Of a stretch of 64,000 bases of DNA, positions 43,401 to 51,550 are shown one piece after another. Position numbers and translations under genes: made by a program. Below the pieces are notes generated by a model. That model was given only the letters and a program-made list of their open reading frames with translations. It searched no databases and was not told where the DNA came from. Every line of letters begins with the position of its first letter. The first letter of the stretch is position 1. The stretch is from Weimeria sp002480925 (GTDB lineage Bacteria; Bacillota; Clostridia; Lachnospirales; Lachnospiraceae), in NCBI RefSeq assembly GCF_052064335.1, contig NZ_JBQHVU010000008.1, positions 1-64,000 on the forward strand, read 5' to 3'.

Positions 43401-44177
43401 CGCAAATCTTCCTCCGTCGAGCTGGACCATAGGACGAAGATCCGGAGGTATGACTGGAAGAACATTGAGTATCATCCATTCAGGCTTATTACCTGATTCA
43501 CGGAAGGCCTCCACGACCTCTAGTCTCTTAATGATTCGTGCCTGCTTCTGTCCTGAGGCATTCTTTAACTCCTCAGTAAGCTCCTTTGCATCCTTGTCGA
43601 GATCTATCTCCTTAAGGAGCTCCTGAATGGCCTCAGCCCCCATTCCGGCTCTGAATGAGCCCTCTCCGTACTGCTCGACATACTGCTGGTATTCCTGCTC
43701 GGAAAGGACATCCTTCTTATGAAGCGGAGTATCCTTAGGATCAAGAACTATATATGATGCGAAATAAAGTACTCTCTCAAGCATCCTTGGAGAAAGATCA
43801 AGGATAAGACCCATCCTTGAAGGGATGCCCTTGAAGTACCAGATATGGGAAACAGGAGCAGCCAGCTCTATATGTCCCATTCTCTCACGTCTTACCGAGG
43901 CCTTTGTGACCTCAACGCCGCATCGGTCGCAGACAACACCCTTGTAACGGATCTTCTTGTACTTACCGCAATGACATTCCCAGTCCTTCGTAGGTCCAAA
44001 GATCTTTTCACAGAAAAGTCCGTCCTTCTCAGGCTTAAGAGTACGGTAATTAATGGTCTCAGGCTTCTTGACCTCTCCGTGTGACCACTCTCTTATCTGA
44101 TCAGGAGAAGCAAGGCCGATCTTTATAGCATCAAACGATGTTGACTGATTGGTTTTTATTTCTCTATTATCCGCCAT
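40497..44177 (-). CDS. rpoC: RNA polymerase beta' subunit
   Basis: Large catalytic subunit with RpoB. About 1226 residues; the start is the ATG preceded by AAGGAGA rather than the TTG one codon earlier. The N-terminal zinc site CHCGKYKKIRYKGVVCDRCG is near 68-87, and the absolutely conserved NADFDGD catalytic loop is near 457-463. The second zinc cluster is CRCKNGICAKCYG near 890-902, then the trigger-loop region GEPGTQLTMRTFHTGG near 923-938. Firmicutes-type without large insertions. It lies 15 bases after rpoB. Confidence 0.98.
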   Translation of the reverse strand: MADNREIKTNQSTSFDAIKIGLASPDQIREWSHGEVKKPETINYRTLKPEKDGLFCEKIFGPTKDWECHCGKYKKIRYKGVVCDRCGVEVTKASVRRERMGHIELAAPVSHIWYFKGIPSRMGLILDLSPRMLERVLYFASYIVLDPKDTPLHKKDVLSEQEYQQYVEQYGEGSFRAGMGAEAIQELLKEIDLDKDAKELTEELKNASGQKQARIIKRLEVVEAFRESGNKPEWMILNVLPVIPPDLRPMVQLDGGRFATSDLNDLYRRIINRNNRLRKLLELAAPDIIIRNEKRMLQEAVDALIDNGRRGRAVTGAGNRALKSLSDMLKGKNGRFRQNLLGKRVDYSGRSVIVIGPDLKMYQCGLPKEMAIELFKPFVMRELQARKIVANIKSAKKLVEKQDDPAVWDVLEDVIKEHPVMLNRAPTLHRLGIQAFEPILVEGKAIRLHPMVCAAFNADFDGDQMAVHLPLTQEAQAECRFMLLSPNNLLKPSDGGVVAVPGQDIVLGIYYMTQERPGTVGEGKVFKNYNEALLAHENGGLDYHARIRIRMSRTMPDGRKVTGLVESTLGRFMFNEIIPQDLGFVDRSIPGNELKLEYDKLIKKGDQKAILEKVMNVHGATKTAEVLDDIKAMGYKYCTLSAMSVSISDMKVPEEKQGLIDDAENKVEYIRKQYRKGKLTNEERYKSVITIWEDMDKELTKDLLDGLDDYNEIHMMADSGARGSDKQIKQLAGMKGLMADTTGHTIEMPIKSNYREGLDVLEYFMSAHGARKGMSDTALRTADSGYLTRRMVDVSQELIIKEQDCNEGSDREIPGKYVYVFERDAENGGKPELIESLQDRLTGRFSCETICDADGNVIVKANHMITPKRAEDIVTKGVDKDGNPVTRVKIRTILTCRCKNGICAKCYGANMATGQPVQVGEAVGIIAAQSIGEPGTQLTMRTFHTGGVAGNDITQGLPRVEELFEARRPKGMATITAISGKIRFRNEEKRGQEIDVISDAATDGEAVVKTYPINYGSHITVVEEQHVNAGDPLTAGSINPHDLLDVKGVDAVQDYILKEVQTVYRRQGVDISDKHIEVIVRQMMKKVRVTASGDSKFLPGSQVDFLDFEEENERVAKEGGEIASGERVLLGITKAALATDSFLSAASFQETTKVLTDAAIKGKVDTLQGLKENVIIGKLIPAGTGMKRYRDIKLNTDYTTNIEDLIKDEPLLCEDETEDSEDKVEI

Positions 44178-44192
44178 CAAATTCTCCTTCCG

Positions 44193-47100
44193 TTAGTCAT
44201 TGTTGTCAAGGTTGATCAGATCTGATGCGGCAGACTCAGCATCGAGCGGCATATCCGACTCATCATCTCCGTTGTCCTCAGTGATCTCCTGGAGCTCGCC
44301 TGTTTCATCGTTGAACTCCTGCTTCGAGAAACCAAGCTTTCCGAAATCCTCAGCGCTCTCAAAGGCATAATTGCTGTTATTATTGTTAGAATCATCCTTA
44401 TTGATGATACTATTGATATTCGTATTACCGTAGTCCTGAGACTCCATAAGATGGACTTCATTTCCATCCTCGTCAAGCACCTTGACATCAAGGCAGAGTG
44501 ACTGGAGCTCCTTAAGCATTACCTTGAAGGACTCAGGGATTCCAGGGGATGGAATATTGTTGCCCTTGATTATTGCCTCATAGGTCTTCACACGTCCGAC
44601 TACATCATCAGACTTCATTGTGAGGATCTCCTGCAGTGTATATGCTGCACCGTAGGCCTCAAGTGCCCATACCTCCATTTCTCCGAAACGCTGTCCGCCG
44701 AACTGGGCCTTACCGCCGAGTGGCTGCTGAGTTACCAGAGAGTACGGACCGGTTGAACGGGCATGGATCTTATCATCTACCAGATGATGCAGCTTCAGAT
44801 AATGCATGTGTCCGATCGTAACCGGAGAAGCGAAGTCTTCGCCTGTACGTCCGTCACGGAGCATGACCTTTCCATCACGGCTTAAAGGAACTCCCTTCCA
44901 TACCTCGCGATGATCCCTGTGATCCCAGAGATACTGCATGACGTCAGCATTTACAGAACCCTCATACTTACTCTTGAAATCATCCCAGTCACTATTCACA
45001 TAGTCATTGGCCATCTCCAGAGCGTCCCCGATGTCCTTCTCTGTCGCACCGTCGAATACCGGTGTCTCGATATTAAATCCAAGTGCCTTTGCCGCAAGAG
45101 AAAGATGAATCTCGAGCACCTGTCCTATATTCATTCGTGAAGGCACACCCATCGGATTCAGGCAGATATCAAGTGGACGGCCGTTTGGAAGGAATGGCAT
45201 ATCCTCTACCGGAAGAACTCTTGAAACTACACCCTTATTTCCGTGACGTCCTGCCATCTTATCTCCTACGGAGATCTTTCTCTTCTGGGCTATAGTCACA
45301 TGGACTCTCTTATTGACGCCGGCAGGAAGCTCAGCCGTCTTTACATTCTTTGCATCCTTTGGAATAGGAGTACCCTCTCTGATGAAGGTAGTAGCCTCGA
45401 CTACTATTCCGTAATATCCATGAGGTACCTTAAGGGATGTATCGCGGACCTCTCTGGCTTTCTCACCAAAGATAGCTCTAAGGAGCTTCTCCTCTGCTGT
45501 AAGCTCTGTTTCTCCCTTAGGAGTAACTTTTCCTACAAGGATATCTCCGGCTCTTACCTCTGCTCCGACTCTTATCACTCCTGATTCATCAAGGTTGCTC
45601 ACTGCATCTGCACCGATTCCCGGTACATCTCTTGTGATCTCCTCTGGTCCGAGCTTGGTGTCTCTTGCGTCTGTATCAAACTCCTCCATATGGATAGAGG
45701 TGAATACATCGTCACGTACAAGTCTTTCTGACAGAAGGACAGCATCCTCGTAGTTATAACCTTCCCAGGTCATGAATCCTATCAGAGGGTTCTTTCCTAG
45801 TGAAAGCTCTCCATCCTTTGTAGAAGGTCCATCTGCAATGACCTCGCCCTTGTCCACATGATCGCCCTTGAATACGATCGGTCTCTGATTATAGCAGTTG
45901 GACTGGTTGGATCTCTGGAACTTGATCAGATCGTATTCGTCACGTGATCCATCGTCTGTCTTTACTACTATCCTTGTAGCCTCTGAATCAACTACTGTTC
46001 CGGCATTCCTTGCAAGTATACAGTCTCCTGAGTCTCTCGCTGCCCTGCCCTCCATTGCAGTTCCAATAACAGGCGCCTCTGTAGTAAGAAGAGGCACTGC
46101 CTGACGCTGCATGTTGGATCCCATCAGGGCACGGTTAGCGTCATCGTTCTGCAGGAATGGGACAAGAGCCGTAGCTACTGAGAATACCATTCTAGGGGAC
46201 ACATCCATGAAGTCAAACAGGGTCTTATCGTACTCCTGTGTCTCCTCCCTGAATCGTCCTGAAACGGAATTTCTTACGAAATGTCCTTCTCCATCAAGCT
46301 TCTCATTAGCCTGAGCCACATGATAATTATCCTCTTCATCAGCAGTCATGTAGACTACTTCATTTGTAACACGAGGATTAGCCGGATCTGTCTTATCGAT
46401 CTTTCTGTATGGAGCCTCTATGAAGCCATACTCATTGATACGCGCATAGCTTGCGAGAGAGTTGATAAGTCCGATGTTCGGTCCTTCTGGTGTCTCGATA
46501 GGGCACATACGTCCATAATGTGTGTAATGGACATCACGCACCTCGAATCCTGCACGGTCTCGTGACAGTCCTCCAGGTCCAAGGGCTGAAAGACGCCTCT
46601 TATGTGTAAGCTCTGAAAGAGGGTTGTTCTGATCCATGAACTGTGACAGCTGGGATGATCCGAAGAACTCCTTTACTGCTGCTGTGACAGGTCTGGTACT
46701 GTTGATCAGACTTGATACCTTGATGCTGTTAGGATCCTGAGTCTGCATCCTCTCCCTGATCACTCTCTCAAGCCTTGAAAGTCCGATCCTGTACTGATTC
46801 TGAAGCAGCTCACCAACGGCTCTTACTCGACGATTTCCCAGGTGATCGATATCATCATCGTTTCCGATGCCCCACTCAAGGTGCATATTGTAATTGATCG
46901 AAGCAAAAATATCCTCTCTGGTGATATGCTTTGGAACAAGCTCTGACTTGCTGCGAACAAGCACATCAAGCAGATCCTCGTCATCTAATTCCTTCTCGAG
47001 GATCTCCTTCAGCTTAGGGAAATATACCTTTTCCTTTATCCCGCTCTTCCTTGCTATCTCCTCATCGACATAGCAGTCAAGGTCTACCATCATATTGGAG

Positions 47101-48140
47101 AGGACCTTTTCATTCCTCTCGTCTGTCTGAATATATACAAACGGAATTCCGGCATTCTGGATTTCGTCAGCCTTTTCTCTTGAAAGCTTGGTACCGGCCT
47201 CTGCGAGAACCTCACCAGTCTCGGTATCCACCACATCCTCTGCAAGGACCTGATTGAAAAGTCTCTGCCGAAATGAAAGCTTCTTATTGAACTTGTATCT
47301 TCCTACCTTTGCGAGATCATATCTCTTCGGGTCAAAGAACATAGTATCAAGAAGAGACTCTGCGTTCTCCGGTGTCATAGGCTCGCCCGGACGGATCTTC
47401 TTATAGAGCTCTATAAGTCCTCTGTCATGGCTTCCTATCGCATTCTCACCCTCAAGGCATGGATCCTTCTCGAATGAAGCAATGATCTTTGGCTCCTCTC
47501 CGAATACATCGAGTATCTCCTGATTGGTTCCGAGTCCGAGCGCACGAAGAAGAACCGTTACAGGAACCTTTCTGGTACGGTCTACTCTTACATAGAAGAC
47601 ATCGCTTGAATCTGTCTCGTACTCAAGCCATGCTCCTCTGTTAGGGATGACTGTGCATGAATACAGCTTCTTACCTGTCTTATCGTGATCTATTCCATAA
47701 TAAATGCCAGGAGAACGGACAAGCTGGCTGACTATGACTCTCTCAGCGCCATTGATAACAAAGGTGCCGGTGTCAGTCATCATAGGAAGCTCTCCCATGA
47801 ATATCTTCTGCTCGTCAATCTCGTCATTAACGAGAAGCTGTACCGTGACCTGCAGAGGAGCCGCATATGTAGCGTCTCTTTCCTTGCACTCGGCGATCGT
47901 GTACTTTGCCTTGTCACGAAGCAGCTCAAATCCCATAAATCTGAGACTCATGCGTCCGCTGTAGTCCTCAATAGGAGAGATATCATCAAAAGCCTCCTGC
48001 AGACCTTCATCAAGGAACCACTGGAATGACTTTTTCTGAACCTCTATGAAGTTCGGCATCTCCAGTACTTCCTGCTGCTGGGCATAGCTCATTCGGATTC
48101 CCTTGCCTGCCTTGACCGGACGTATTCTGTTTTTCTCCAT
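44193..48140 (-). CDS. rpoB: RNA polymerase beta subunit
   Basis: Beta subunit of RNA polymerase, 1315 residues. The start MEKNRIRPV follows AAAGGGA; the open frame to 48254 runs through the promoter and is rejected. The rifampicin region carries SSQLSQFMDQNNPLSELTHK and RRLSALGPGGLSRDRAGF with the usual sensitive-type residues. Catalytic-centre contacts lie in GDKMAGRHGNKG, and the C-terminus has QPLGGKAQFGGQRFGEMEVW. A long acidic, asparagine-rich tail closes it. It has its own promoter rather than relying on rplJL. Confidence 0.98.
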   Translation of the reverse strand: MEKNRIRPVKAGKGIRMSYAQQQEVLEMPNFIEVQKKSFQWFLDEGLQEAFDDISPIEDYSGRMSLRFMGFELLRDKAKYTIAECKERDATYAAPLQVTVQLLVNDEIDEQKIFMGELPMMTDTGTFVINGAERVIVSQLVRSPGIYYGIDHDKTGKKLYSCTVIPNRGAWLEYETDSSDVFYVRVDRTRKVPVTVLLRALGLGTNQEILDVFGEEPKIIASFEKDPCLEGENAIGSHDRGLIELYKKIRPGEPMTPENAESLLDTMFFDPKRYDLAKVGRYKFNKKLSFRQRLFNQVLAEDVVDTETGEVLAEAGTKLSREKADEIQNAGIPFVYIQTDERNEKVLSNMMVDLDCYVDEEIARKSGIKEKVYFPKLKEILEKELDDEDLLDVLVRSKSELVPKHITREDIFASINYNMHLEWGIGNDDDIDHLGNRRVRAVGELLQNQYRIGLSRLERVIRERMQTQDPNSIKVSSLINSTRPVTAAVKEFFGSSQLSQFMDQNNPLSELTHKRRLSALGPGGLSRDRAGFEVRDVHYTHYGRMCPIETPEGPNIGLINSLASYARINEYGFIEAPYRKIDKTDPANPRVTNEVVYMTADEEDNYHVAQANEKLDGEGHFVRNSVSGRFREETQEYDKTLFDFMDVSPRMVFSVATALVPFLQNDDANRALMGSNMQRQAVPLLTTEAPVIGTAMEGRAARDSGDCILARNAGTVVDSEATRIVVKTDDGSRDEYDLIKFQRSNQSNCYNQRPIVFKGDHVDKGEVIADGPSTKDGELSLGKNPLIGFMTWEGYNYEDAVLLSERLVRDDVFTSIHMEEFDTDARDTKLGPEEITRDVPGIGADAVSNLDESGVIRVGAEVRAGDILVGKVTPKGETELTAEEKLLRAIFGEKAREVRDTSLKVPHGYYGIVVEATTFIREGTPIPKDAKNVKTAELPAGVNKRVHVTIAQKRKISVGDKMAGRHGNKGVVSRVLPVEDMPFLPNGRPLDICLNPMGVPSRMNIGQVLEIHLSLAAKALGFNIETPVFDGATEKDIGDALEMANDYVNSDWDDFKSKYEGSVNADVMQYLWDHRDHREVWKGVPLSRDGKVMLRDGRTGEDFASPVTIGHMHYLKLHHLVDDKIHARSTGPYSLVTQQPLGGKAQFGGQRFGEMEVWALEAYGAAYTLQEILTMKSDDVVGRVKTYEAIIKGNNIPSPGIPESFKVMLKELQSLCLDVKVLDEDGNEVHLMESQDYGNTNINSIINKDDSNNNNSNYAFESAEDFGKLGFSKQEFNDETGELQEITEDNGDDESDMPLDAESAASDLINLDNND

Positions 48141-48244
48141 TTGGCATTCCCTTTCAAAAAAAGTTAACCTGGTTTCAAGCCTATTATCATAAAAAAGGGC
48201 ACAAAAATCCCTTCTATATAGTTTCTGATAATACAGCAACGTAT

Positions 48245-48274
48245 AGTTTACCACAACCAGTCAAGGGGTGTCAA
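48245..48274 (-). promoter_or_regulatory. Promoter of rpoBC
   Basis: Minus strand TTGACA (48269-48274), 18-base spacer, TAAACT (48245-48250), about 105 bases before rpoB. The -35 box abuts the heptad array. Confidence 0.6.
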
Positions 48275-48280
48275 GGGGGG

Positions 48281-48629
48281 GGAGGTGTGAGGTGTAAGGT
48301 CTGAGGTGCGAGGTCCGAGGTCCGAGGTCTGAGGTCTGAGGTGCGAGGTCTGAGGTCCGAGGTGCGAGGTCCGAGGTCTTAGGTGCGAGGTCCGAGGTCT
48401 GAGGTCTGAGGTCTGAGGTCTGAGGTGCGAGGTCCGAGGTCTGAGGTGCGAGGTCCGAGGTCTTAGGTGCGAGGTCCGAGGAGTGAGGTCCGAGGTCTGA
48501 GGTCTGAGGTGCGAGGTCTGAGGTCTGAGGTCTGAGGTCTGAGGTCTGAGGTGCGAGGTCCGAGGTCCGAGGTCTGAGGTCTTAGGTCCGAGGTCTTAGG
48601 TCCGAGGTCCGAGGTCCGAGGAGTGAGGT
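48281..48629. repeat. Longest GAGGTNN heptad array, left arm (rplL-rpoB spacer)
   Basis: About 50 units of 7 bp: GAGGTCT, GAGGTCC and GAGGTGC interleaved, with occasional GTCTTAG and GGAGTGA variants. It sits between the rplL terminator and the rpoB promoter. Confidence 0.92.
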
Positions 48630-48657
48630 TTTAGTTGAAATAACAGGTATTAACTAT

Positions 48658-48741
48658 ACCCTAATCCCTATACCCTAATTTCTCTAACCTCTCACCTCTC
48701 ACCTCTCACCTCTCACCTCTAACCTCTAACCTCTAACCTCC
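48658..48741. repeat. Right heptad arm (rplL-rpoB spacer)
   Basis: Units CCCTAAT, CCCTATA, then CTCACCT repeated and CTAACCT repeated, opposing the left arm across a spacer of about 28 bases. It is followed directly by TGTCAAGG and the GGAAGTTC module; TGTCAAGG also stands beside the left arm (48269-48276). Confidence 0.88.
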
Positions 48742-48812
48742 TGTCAAGGAAGTTCTTTTCGCTAAATTCGAGCTTCGCCTATGGCTCGCTCTCGCCTACA
48801 AGCTTTCGGCCC
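48742..48812. repeat. GGAAGTTC module after the rplL-rpoB array
   Basis: The 22-base GGAAGTTCTTTTCGCTAAATTC head (48748 onward) followed by CGAGC...GCTCG and an AAGCTTTCGGCCCCT tail. It closely matches the copy at 52710 and is related to the copy in the etfB-etfA spacer. Confidence 0.8.
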
Positions 48813-48828
48813 CTAACCCCTATATCAA

Positions 48829-48857
48829 AAAAGGATCCTGCAAATGCAGAATCCTTT
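48829..48857 (-). terminator. Terminator of the rplJL unit
   Basis: AAGGATCCTGC / GCAGAATCCTT stem with a short loop, followed on the minus strand by TTTTTT, 40 bases after the rplL stop. It separates rplJL from rpoBC transcription. Confidence 0.8.
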
Positions 48858-48896
48858 CTCAATATTAAGATAAAACTAGTAAGTCCTAAACCATGA

Positions 48897-49274
48897 TTAC
48901 TTAAGAGTAACCTTAGCTCCCTGCTCCTCAAGCTTAGCCTTAAGCTCATCAGCGCTTGCCTTGTCAGCGCCCTCCTTGATAACCTTAGGAGCTGAATCAA
49001 CGAGATCCTTAGCCTCCTTAAGTCCGAGACCAGTAGCCTCACGAACAACCTTGATGACCTTAACCTTGTTAGGGCCAACCTCAGTAAGCTCAACGTCGAA
49101 GCTGTCCTTCTCCTCAGCTGCATCTCCGCCAGCTGCTCCACCTGCTGCAACTACAACTCCTGCTGCTGCAGATACACCGAACTCTTCCTCACATGCCTTT
49201 ACAAGGTCATTAAGCTCAAGAACTGAAAGCTCTTTGATTGCTGCGATAAACTCATCTGTTGTCATCTTTGCCAT
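48897..49274 (-). CDS. rplL: Ribosomal protein L7/L12
   Basis: Stalk protein that recruits translation GTPases, present in several copies per ribosome. 125 residues. The start MAKMTTDEFIAAIKEL has GGAGG upstream. The N-terminal dimerisation helix is followed by an Ala/Gly-rich hinge (about 38-52). The C-terminal factor-binding domain carries KVKVIKVVREATGLGLKEAK near 69-88. A longer frame through a structured spacer is rejected. Confidence 0.97.
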   Translation of the reverse strand: MAKMTTDEFIAAIKELSVLELNDLVKACEEEFGVSAAAGVVVAAGGAAGGDAAEEKDSFDVELTEVGPNKVKVIKVVREATGLGLKEAKDLVDSAPKVIKEGADKASADELKAKLEEQGAKVTLK

Positions 49275-49313
49275 TTTGTTTTTCCTCCAAAACTTAATTT
49301 CAAGATTCATCCC

Positions 49314-49390
49314 GGCAGGAGCTAATTCGCACTCACGTCTCGCTGTCGTCGTGAGCATCTCACTCGACGTGAGATGCTCGCGCTCCTGCC
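49314..49390. repeat. Branched palindromic repeat between rplJ and rplL
   Basis: Outer arms GGCAGGAGC (49314-49322) and GCTCCTGCC (49382-49390) enclose two inner hairpins: CTCACG...CGTGAG and an 11-bp GAGCATCTCAC / GTGAGATGCTC stem with a TCGAC loop. The result is a three-way, cloverleaf-like structure. No T-run follows. It may be an RNA-processing or attenuation element, or an unrelated repeat. Confidence 0.75.
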
Positions 49391-49456
49391 TGTATTATGT
49401 CTATAGATATCTGTTTTGTATGATCTGGGCGTACTCCCTGACCACCTTGCTAACCG

Positions 49457-49978
49457 TTACTCGGCTGCTGGTGCTGCTTCCTCTGCAGCTGAATCTGTTC
49501 CCTTGTCTGCGATCTGCTTCAGTACCCTTGCGAAATTCGTGATAGGGCTCTGGAGAGAACCAAGCAGACGTGAAAGAAGCTCTTCTCTTGATGGAACACT
49601 TGCGATAGTCTTCATCCCTGCTGCATCATAGAAGGATCCCTCTACGATACCAGCCTTGATCTCCAGTGAAGGAGCGTCCTTAGCGATCTTTGTGATGATG
49701 CGGGCTGGTGCCGATGCATCGTCCTTGCTGATCGCGATAGCGTTTGTTCCCTCAAGAAGGTCGCTAAGCTGCTCGCAGTCTGTTCCGGCGAATGCTCTCT
49801 TCATCATAGTGTTCTTGTAAACCTTGTAAGTGCATCCGGCTTCACGCAGCTGCTTACGCATCTGTGTGTCCTGAGCGACTGTAAGGCCACGGTAGTCAAC
49901 AAGAACAACTGACTGCGCATCCTTGATCTGCTCGGAGATCTCGTCTACGACCGGCTGCTTTAACTCTACTTTAGCCAA
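49457..49978 (-). CDS. rplJ: Ribosomal protein L10
   Basis: Base of the L7/L12 stalk. 173 residues: VVDEISEQIKDAQSVVLVDY near 10-29, GLTVAQDTQMRKQLREAG near 31-48, KNTMMKRAF, and a helical C-terminus that holds L7/L12 dimers, ending in an Ala/Glu-rich tail. A classical L10 leader with its own promoter lies upstream, so this protein probably controls its own synthesis. Ribosome site AGGAGG. Confidence 0.97.
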   Translation of the reverse strand: MAKVELKQPVVDEISEQIKDAQSVVLVDYRGLTVAQDTQMRKQLREAGCTYKVYKNTMMKRAFAGTDCEQLSDLLEGTNAIAISKDDASAPARIITKIAKDAPSLEIKAGIVEGSFYDAAGMKTIASVPSREELLSRLLGSLQSPITNFARVLKQIADKGTDSAAEEAAPAAE

Positions 49979-50020
49979 AATCTATACCTCCTGTAAGTAT
50001 TGTATTCTCGCTTGCTTCAT

Positions 50021-50137
50021 AAAAAAGAACCCTGAGGGCTGGCCACAGGGTTCATGAAATGTCTAATAGATAAACATCACCTCGGCAGGTTGCATGCGTT
50101 GCGGATAAATCCACCTGCTGTCTATGGCAAGCTTTTA
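50021..50137 (-). ncRNA. L10 (rplJL) leader with attenuator
   Basis: The leader contains the conserved L10-binding elements: CCATAGACAGCAGGTGG (50110-50126 on the plus strand as complement) and CTGCCGAGGTGATG. It ends in a terminator hairpin AACCCTG...CAGGGTT followed by TTTTTT. L10 binding to such leaders is known to favour termination and repress rplJL. Confidence 0.9.
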
Positions 50138-50138
50138 A

Positions 50139-50167
50139 ATATTACATCTATCTGATGCTTTTGTCAA
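50139..50167 (-). promoter_or_regulatory. Promoter of rplJL
   Basis: Minus strand TTGACA (50162-50167), 17-base spacer, TAATAT (50139-50144), just ahead of the L10 leader. Confidence 0.8.
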
Positions 50168-50186
50168 GTACTTTCTAGCAGAAAAA

Positions 50187-50882
50187 TCACATTCCGTAAG
50201 GAACTGCGTTTACACGAACGCCAGGTCCCATAGTAGAAGTAATTGTAATGTTCTTAAGGTATGTTCCCTTAAGTGTGCTAGGGCGAGCCTTGACAATAGC
50301 ATCCATAAGAGCCTGGAAGTTGTCAGCAAGATCAGCTTCACTGAATGAAGCCTTACCTACTGGTACATGGATGATATTAGCCTTGTCCAGACGATACTCG
50401 ATCTTACCGGCTTTAATATCGTTGATAGCCTTTGTAACGTCCATTGTGACTGTTCCTGCCTTTGGGTTAGGCATGAGACCCTTAGGTCCTAAAACACGTC
50501 CCAGACGTCCAACAACGCTCATCATATCAGGTGTAGCTACGACTACATCGAAATCAAGCCATCCCTCATTCTGGATCTTCGGAATGAGCTCATCGCCGCC
50601 TACAAAATCAGCTCCTGCTGCTGTAGCCTCATCTGCCTTTGCACCCTTTGCGAATACAAGGACACGAACAGTCTTACCTGTTCCATGAGGAAGAACTACC
50701 GCTCCACGGATCTGCTGATCTGCATGACGTCCATCACATCCTGTACGGATATGAACCTCGACTGTCTCGTCGAACTTGGCTGTGGCATTCTTCTTTACGA
50801 TTGCAACTGCCTCAGCTGCATCGTACTGTTTTGATTTATCATAGGACTTCAGTGCGTCCTGATACTTTTTTCCTCTTTTCAT
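50187..50882 (-). CDS. rplA: Ribosomal protein L1
   Basis: Forms the mobile L1 stalk of the large subunit and acts at the tRNA exit site. 231 residues: MKRGKKYQDALKSYDKSK at the start, VEVHIRTGCDGRHADQQIRG near 41-60 and the signature region VGRLGRVLGPKGLMPNPKAG near 124-143. GTGKTVRVLVFAKG lies between. Complete. It is separated from rplK by 224 bases that hold degenerate repeat sequence, an unusually large gap. Confidence 0.97.
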   Translation of the reverse strand: MKRGKKYQDALKSYDKSKQYDAAEAVAIVKKNATAKFDETVEVHIRTGCDGRHADQQIRGAVVLPHGTGKTVRVLVFAKGAKADEATAAGADFVGGDELIPKIQNEGWLDFDVVVATPDMMSVVGRLGRVLGPKGLMPNPKAGTVTMDVTKAINDIKAGKIEYRLDKANIIHVPVGKASFSEADLADNFQALMDAIVKARPSTLKGTYLKNITITSTMGPGVRVNAVPYGM

Positions 50883-50939
50883 TGTGAAAAAATTCCTCCT
50901 GTGGTGTTTATGGGAAGAGGTTCCCTCCCACTTGTCTGT

Positions 50940-51100
50940 TGGTAAAGGTAGTATGAGGTATTAGGGATCAGGTGCTAGTGGGCCATATCTGATACCAACT
51001 ATGCCCGTAAACCCATAACCCTGTGCTCTGTTTGCTAAGCTCACAGAACAACCTGACTTGTGGCTCGAGCGACGCCCTCGGCTTGCTCTTTCCTACAAGC
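50940..51100. repeat. Degenerate heptads and hairpin module between rplA and rplK
   Basis: Weak 7-bp periodic sequence (GTATGAGGTATTAGGGATCAG) is followed by a hairpin-rich tail with GGCTCGAGC, CCTCGGCTTGCTC and CCTACAAGCC. These are the same words seen in the tails of the GGAAGTTC modules at 48.75 and 52.7 kb. It appears to be a decayed copy of the composite repeat. Confidence 0.5.
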
Positions 51101-51106
51101 CTTGTG

Positions 51107-51532
51107 TCAATCCACTACCTCTACTCCCATTGAGCGAGCTGTTCCAGCGATCATTGATATAGCGGAATCAATGTCTGCTGCATTAAGATCTGGCATCTTT
51201 GTCTCAGCTATCTCCTGAAGCTGAGCCTTGGTGATCTTTGCTACCTTATTCTTGTTAGGCTCGCCTGATGCCTTCTGGAGCTTGCAGGCCTTCTTGATAA
51301 GGACTGCTGCTGGAGGAGTCTTTGTGATAAATGAGAAACTCCTGTCAGCATAAACTGTGATGATGGTAGGTACTACTGTATCTCCCATATCTGCCGTCTT
51401 AGCGTTGAACTGCTTTGTGAACTCCACGATATTCACACCGTGCTGACCAAGTGCTGGTCCAACCGGTGGTGCCGGAGTAGCTTTTCCGGCCTGAATCTGA
51501 AGCTTGATGTATCCTTCGATCTTCTTAGCCAC
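51107..51532 (-). CDS. rplK: Ribosomal protein L11
   Basis: Binds the GTPase-associated centre of 23S rRNA and is needed for the stringent response. 141 residues: GYIKLQIQAGKATPAPPVGP near 7-26, LGQHGVNIVEF near 28-38, and the C-terminal rRNA-binding IAGTARSMGVEVVD ending. It lies 18 bases after nusG. Complete and typical. Confidence 0.97.
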   Translation of the reverse strand: MAKKIEGYIKLQIQAGKATPAPPVGPALGQHGVNIVEFTKQFNAKTADMGDTVVPTIITVYADRSFSFITKTPPAAVLIKKACKLQKASGEPNKNKVAKITKAQLQEIAETKMPDLNAADIDSAISMIAGTARSMGVEVVD

Positions 51533-51550
51533 TTTAAATCATCCTCCTAG

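Noticed and set aside
48141..48254. RpoB start at 48254
   Set aside because: This stretch holds the predicted promoter and lacks homology; MEKNRIRPV with a ribosome site marks the real start.
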